In this document: positions 62,729 to 64,000 of the stretch, piece by piece
Position numbering within the stretch: the first letter of the stretch is position 1
Layout of the letters: each line of letters starts with the position of its first letter
From: Flavobacteriaceae bacterium Ap0902
GTDB taxonomy: Bacteria; Bacteroidota; Bacteroidia; Flavobacteriales; Weeksellaceae
Direction: 5' to 3'
Assembly: GCA_009835005.1 (NCBI GenBank)
Contig: WTFG01000001.1
Span: 1-64,000, forward strand
Length of the DNA stretch: 64,000 nucleotides
Translations under genes and position numbers: made by a program
Notes under the pieces: model-generated
Databases searched by the model: none
What the model was told of the DNA's origin: nothing
Seen by the model: only the letters and a program-made list of their open reading frames with translations

Positions 62729-63531
62729 TATTCAAATCTTTTATCCACTAATTCTTCTAGTCTCTCTACGTATTCCTTCTTATCCTCCCACTGCATCTCA
62801 TGTTGCAAATCTGTTAAATATTTTTTGGAGTCTGTCATAGAATGAATGGCATTGAGCGTCCTAATCACCATGTTCATAGATTCCTGATCACCATCGAATA
62901 ATTGATATTGAAATGCCAATTGATCATTAAGGTCTAATTGAAGGGGTAGATACCTCTTTTGCTCTTTGACCAAATCATCATAATTATCTGATGCCATGAT
63001 AGGATTTAAAGCTTCTTCTTGTGTTGTTTCCTGTTCTATCTCGCTTTTTGAAACATCTTCTGATTCTTCTCTTATTTCTTCATATCTTTCTTGGGTAACA
63101 ATAGGATTTACTGACTCTTCCACCTGCTGGGCTTCGTAAGTTTTCTCTACTATTTCATCTGTGATTTCCTCTAGGACGTCTGGTTCTTCTGTTTCTTCCT
63201 TTATATTTTTTTTTGTGTTTTCTTCTGTAGAAACCTCTTGCTTTAATTCCATTTTTTGAGGAGTGTCTGAATCCCACAGCAGACTTTCTCTTTCTGTCTT
63301 GAAGTCATCTAATTCTATAGTGGCTTCTTCTGGCATATTAGAGTCAAAGATTTCTAAACCATAGCGTTTTCTTTCTAGAAATTTGAGGTTGATGAATTTT
63401 TCTTGAAGTGATCTGAATTTAATTTCATTAGCCAACAATCCTACATAACTATTGCTGGAGGCGATGTCTGCTGCTAAAGCCTTGATTTCTACTACCAATT
63501 CTTTTTTAAGGTCTTCTATGTCTCTTTTCAT
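62728..63531 (-). CDS. Conserved acidic coiled-coil protein of Bacteroidota, unknown function
   Basis: 267 aa. N-terminal helical part (about 1-60), a long low-complexity Glu/Thr/Val-rich linker (about 75-195), and a conserved C-terminal domain: LNDQLAFQYQLFDGDQESMN, VIRTLNAIHSMTDSKKYL and WEDKKEYVERLEELVDKRF. The pattern LND-x-x-AF...LF-G and W-x-x-K-E-x-x-x-R is shared by many Bacteroidota proteins of unknown role. Likely cytoplasmic. It is translationally coupled to rsmI. Confidence 0.75.
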   Translation of the reverse strand: MKRDIEDLKKELVVEIKALAADIASSNSYVGLLANEIKFRSLQEKFINLKFLERKRYGLEIFDSNMPEEATIELDDFKTERESLLWDSDTPQKMELKQEVSTEENTKKNIKEETEEPDVLEEITDEIVEKTYEAQQVEESVNPIVTQERYEEIREESEDVSKSEIEQETTQEEALNPIMASDNYDDLVKEQKRYLPLQLDLNDQLAFQYQLFDGDQESMNMVIRTLNAIHSMTDSKKYLTDLQHEMQWEDKKEYVERLEELVDKRFE

Positions 63532-63605
63532 GGACTATCATTTATTAAATAATGACGCAATTGAACTTTGGAAGGGCTAAAGTTACAAAATCCATTGATT
63601 AAATT

Positions 63606-63753
63606 GGTTGCGGCACGGATAGAAGCGACACCCCGCAAAGAGGCATGAGTCAACAAAAAGCGTCCCCCAATGGCGACCAGAGGAAGCCCATTGGGGGATG
63701 TGTTTTTGTAATCATGCCTCTGCGGAGTATAGCGGATAGCCGTTTAAGCCGCC
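63606..63753 (+). ncRNA. Structured intergenic element, flavo-1-like (copy 2)
   Basis: Outer stem GCGGC (63610-63614)/GCCGC (63748-63752), boxes GGATAGAAG (63617-63625) and GGATAGCCG (63734-63742), middle stem CCGCAAAGAGGCATGA (63633-63648)/TCATGCCTCTGCGG (63712-63725), and an inner hairpin CCCCCAATGG (63664-63673)/CCATTGGGGG (63688-63697). It has the same layout as the element at 7329-7480 although the stems differ, which argues for a conserved fold. Function unknown. Confidence 0.62.
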
Positions 63754-63919
63754 CAAAAATAGATTGCCACACTTTTTTATATTTTCTGCTAAGATGTAAG
63801 AGAATTTCTATTAAAACACAGGAAGTATTATTTATTATGCCAGGAATGTTATATTAATCACAAGATTTATAAGAAAAATGACGATAATATTGCTATCTAT
63901 TAAGTGAAATATTGTGACT

Positions 63920-64000
63920 CTAAACTTTTAATTTGAAATCTAATCCTAATAAGTCTTTATTCTCATCTAATATGGGTTGGATTTCATTATTCAGGAACTC
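63920..64000 (-). CDS. C-terminal end of an unidentified gene entering from the right edge
   Basis: On the minus strand an open frame from the window edge reads EFLNNEIQPILDENK then DLLGLDFKLKV and stops at TAG (63922-63920). The composition looks coding, but 26 codons are not enough to identify a family. Partial: its start lies outside the window. Confidence 0.45.
   Translation of the reverse strand, partial: EFLNNEIQPILDENKDLLGLDFKLKV

Noticed and set aside
1-64000. CRISPR array or rRNA operon
   Set aside because: No regularly spaced direct repeats and no rRNA sequence were seen.

Overview
The window looks like a chromosomal segment of a Flavobacteriia bacterium (Bacteroidota), probably close to Weeksellaceae or Flavobacteriaceae. 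Coding density is high and the DNA is AT-rich. Almost no gene has a Shine-Dalgarno sequence, and many are preceded by the Bacteroidota promoter element TAnnTTTG. There are Bacteroidota-specific families (DUF3078, HYC_CC_PP, large CusA with DUF3347 partners) and a secreted protein with a type A C-terminal sorting signal for the type IX secretion system. Species cannot be fixed from the sequence alone.

Layout. 1-0.84 kb: end of an IS4-family transposase, broken by a stop codon. 1.2-9.2 kb: tRNA-Ala, hemL with a LysM glucosaminidase and an ACC-deaminase-like enzyme, a YebC protein, DUF2891 and lipocalin genes, and kbl. 9.2-13.3 kb: a Crp/Fnr regulator divergent from the copper ATPase ccoI, followed by hemH, with an FNR-like box between the divergent genes. 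13.4-23.3 kb: housekeeping and surface genes (two DUF3078 barrels, a second YebC, a TlpA-like thioredoxin, pth-plsC-purN, superoxide dismutase, serine hydrolase, exonuclease, a PLP decarboxylase). 24-30.4 kb: a complete RND efflux operon led by its MarR/GbsR-type regulator, with a 38-bp perfect palindrome at the promoter. 30.6-40.6 kb: a stress or redox neighbourhood with an AraC regulator, two pirins, three small GNAT proteins, YceI, three tandem DoxX genes, a PPC/DUF296 protein, pyruvate oxidase, a YjdI-type Fe-S protein, OsmC and a TMEM175-like channel. 40.9-48.9 kb: a copper/silver efflux operon (HYC_CC_PP, CusA, TolC-like, DUF3347 lipoprotein, CusB).

49-53.5 kb holds an MBL-fold enzyme, an EF-hand protein, a short CvfB-like protein and the sorted FG-GAP protein. 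53.5-56.5 kb is the accessory region: a small type II restriction-modification island (C5 methyltransferase, putative PD-(D/E)xK nuclease, controller protein) beside tRNA-Leu. It is bordered by rearranged copies of neighbouring intergenic DNA and a frameshifted gene fragment. 56.7-64 kb: galE, a DegT aminotransferase, waaA, recJ, rsmI, a conserved acidic protein and a structured RNA-like element.

The most interesting signals are regulatory. The methyltransferase promoter and the controller/nuclease promoter, 2.1 kb apart, share a nearly identical 23-bp module (-7 element plus downstream box), and a third copy of the box lies upstream of the controller -33 element. Two flavo-1-like structured elements occur at 7.3 and 63.6 kb. 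A MITE-like 138-bp repeat sits between DoxX genes. A 45-bp cvfB promoter segment is duplicated 2.6 kb away and ends in a hairpin. No CRISPR array, rRNA or prophage was seen.
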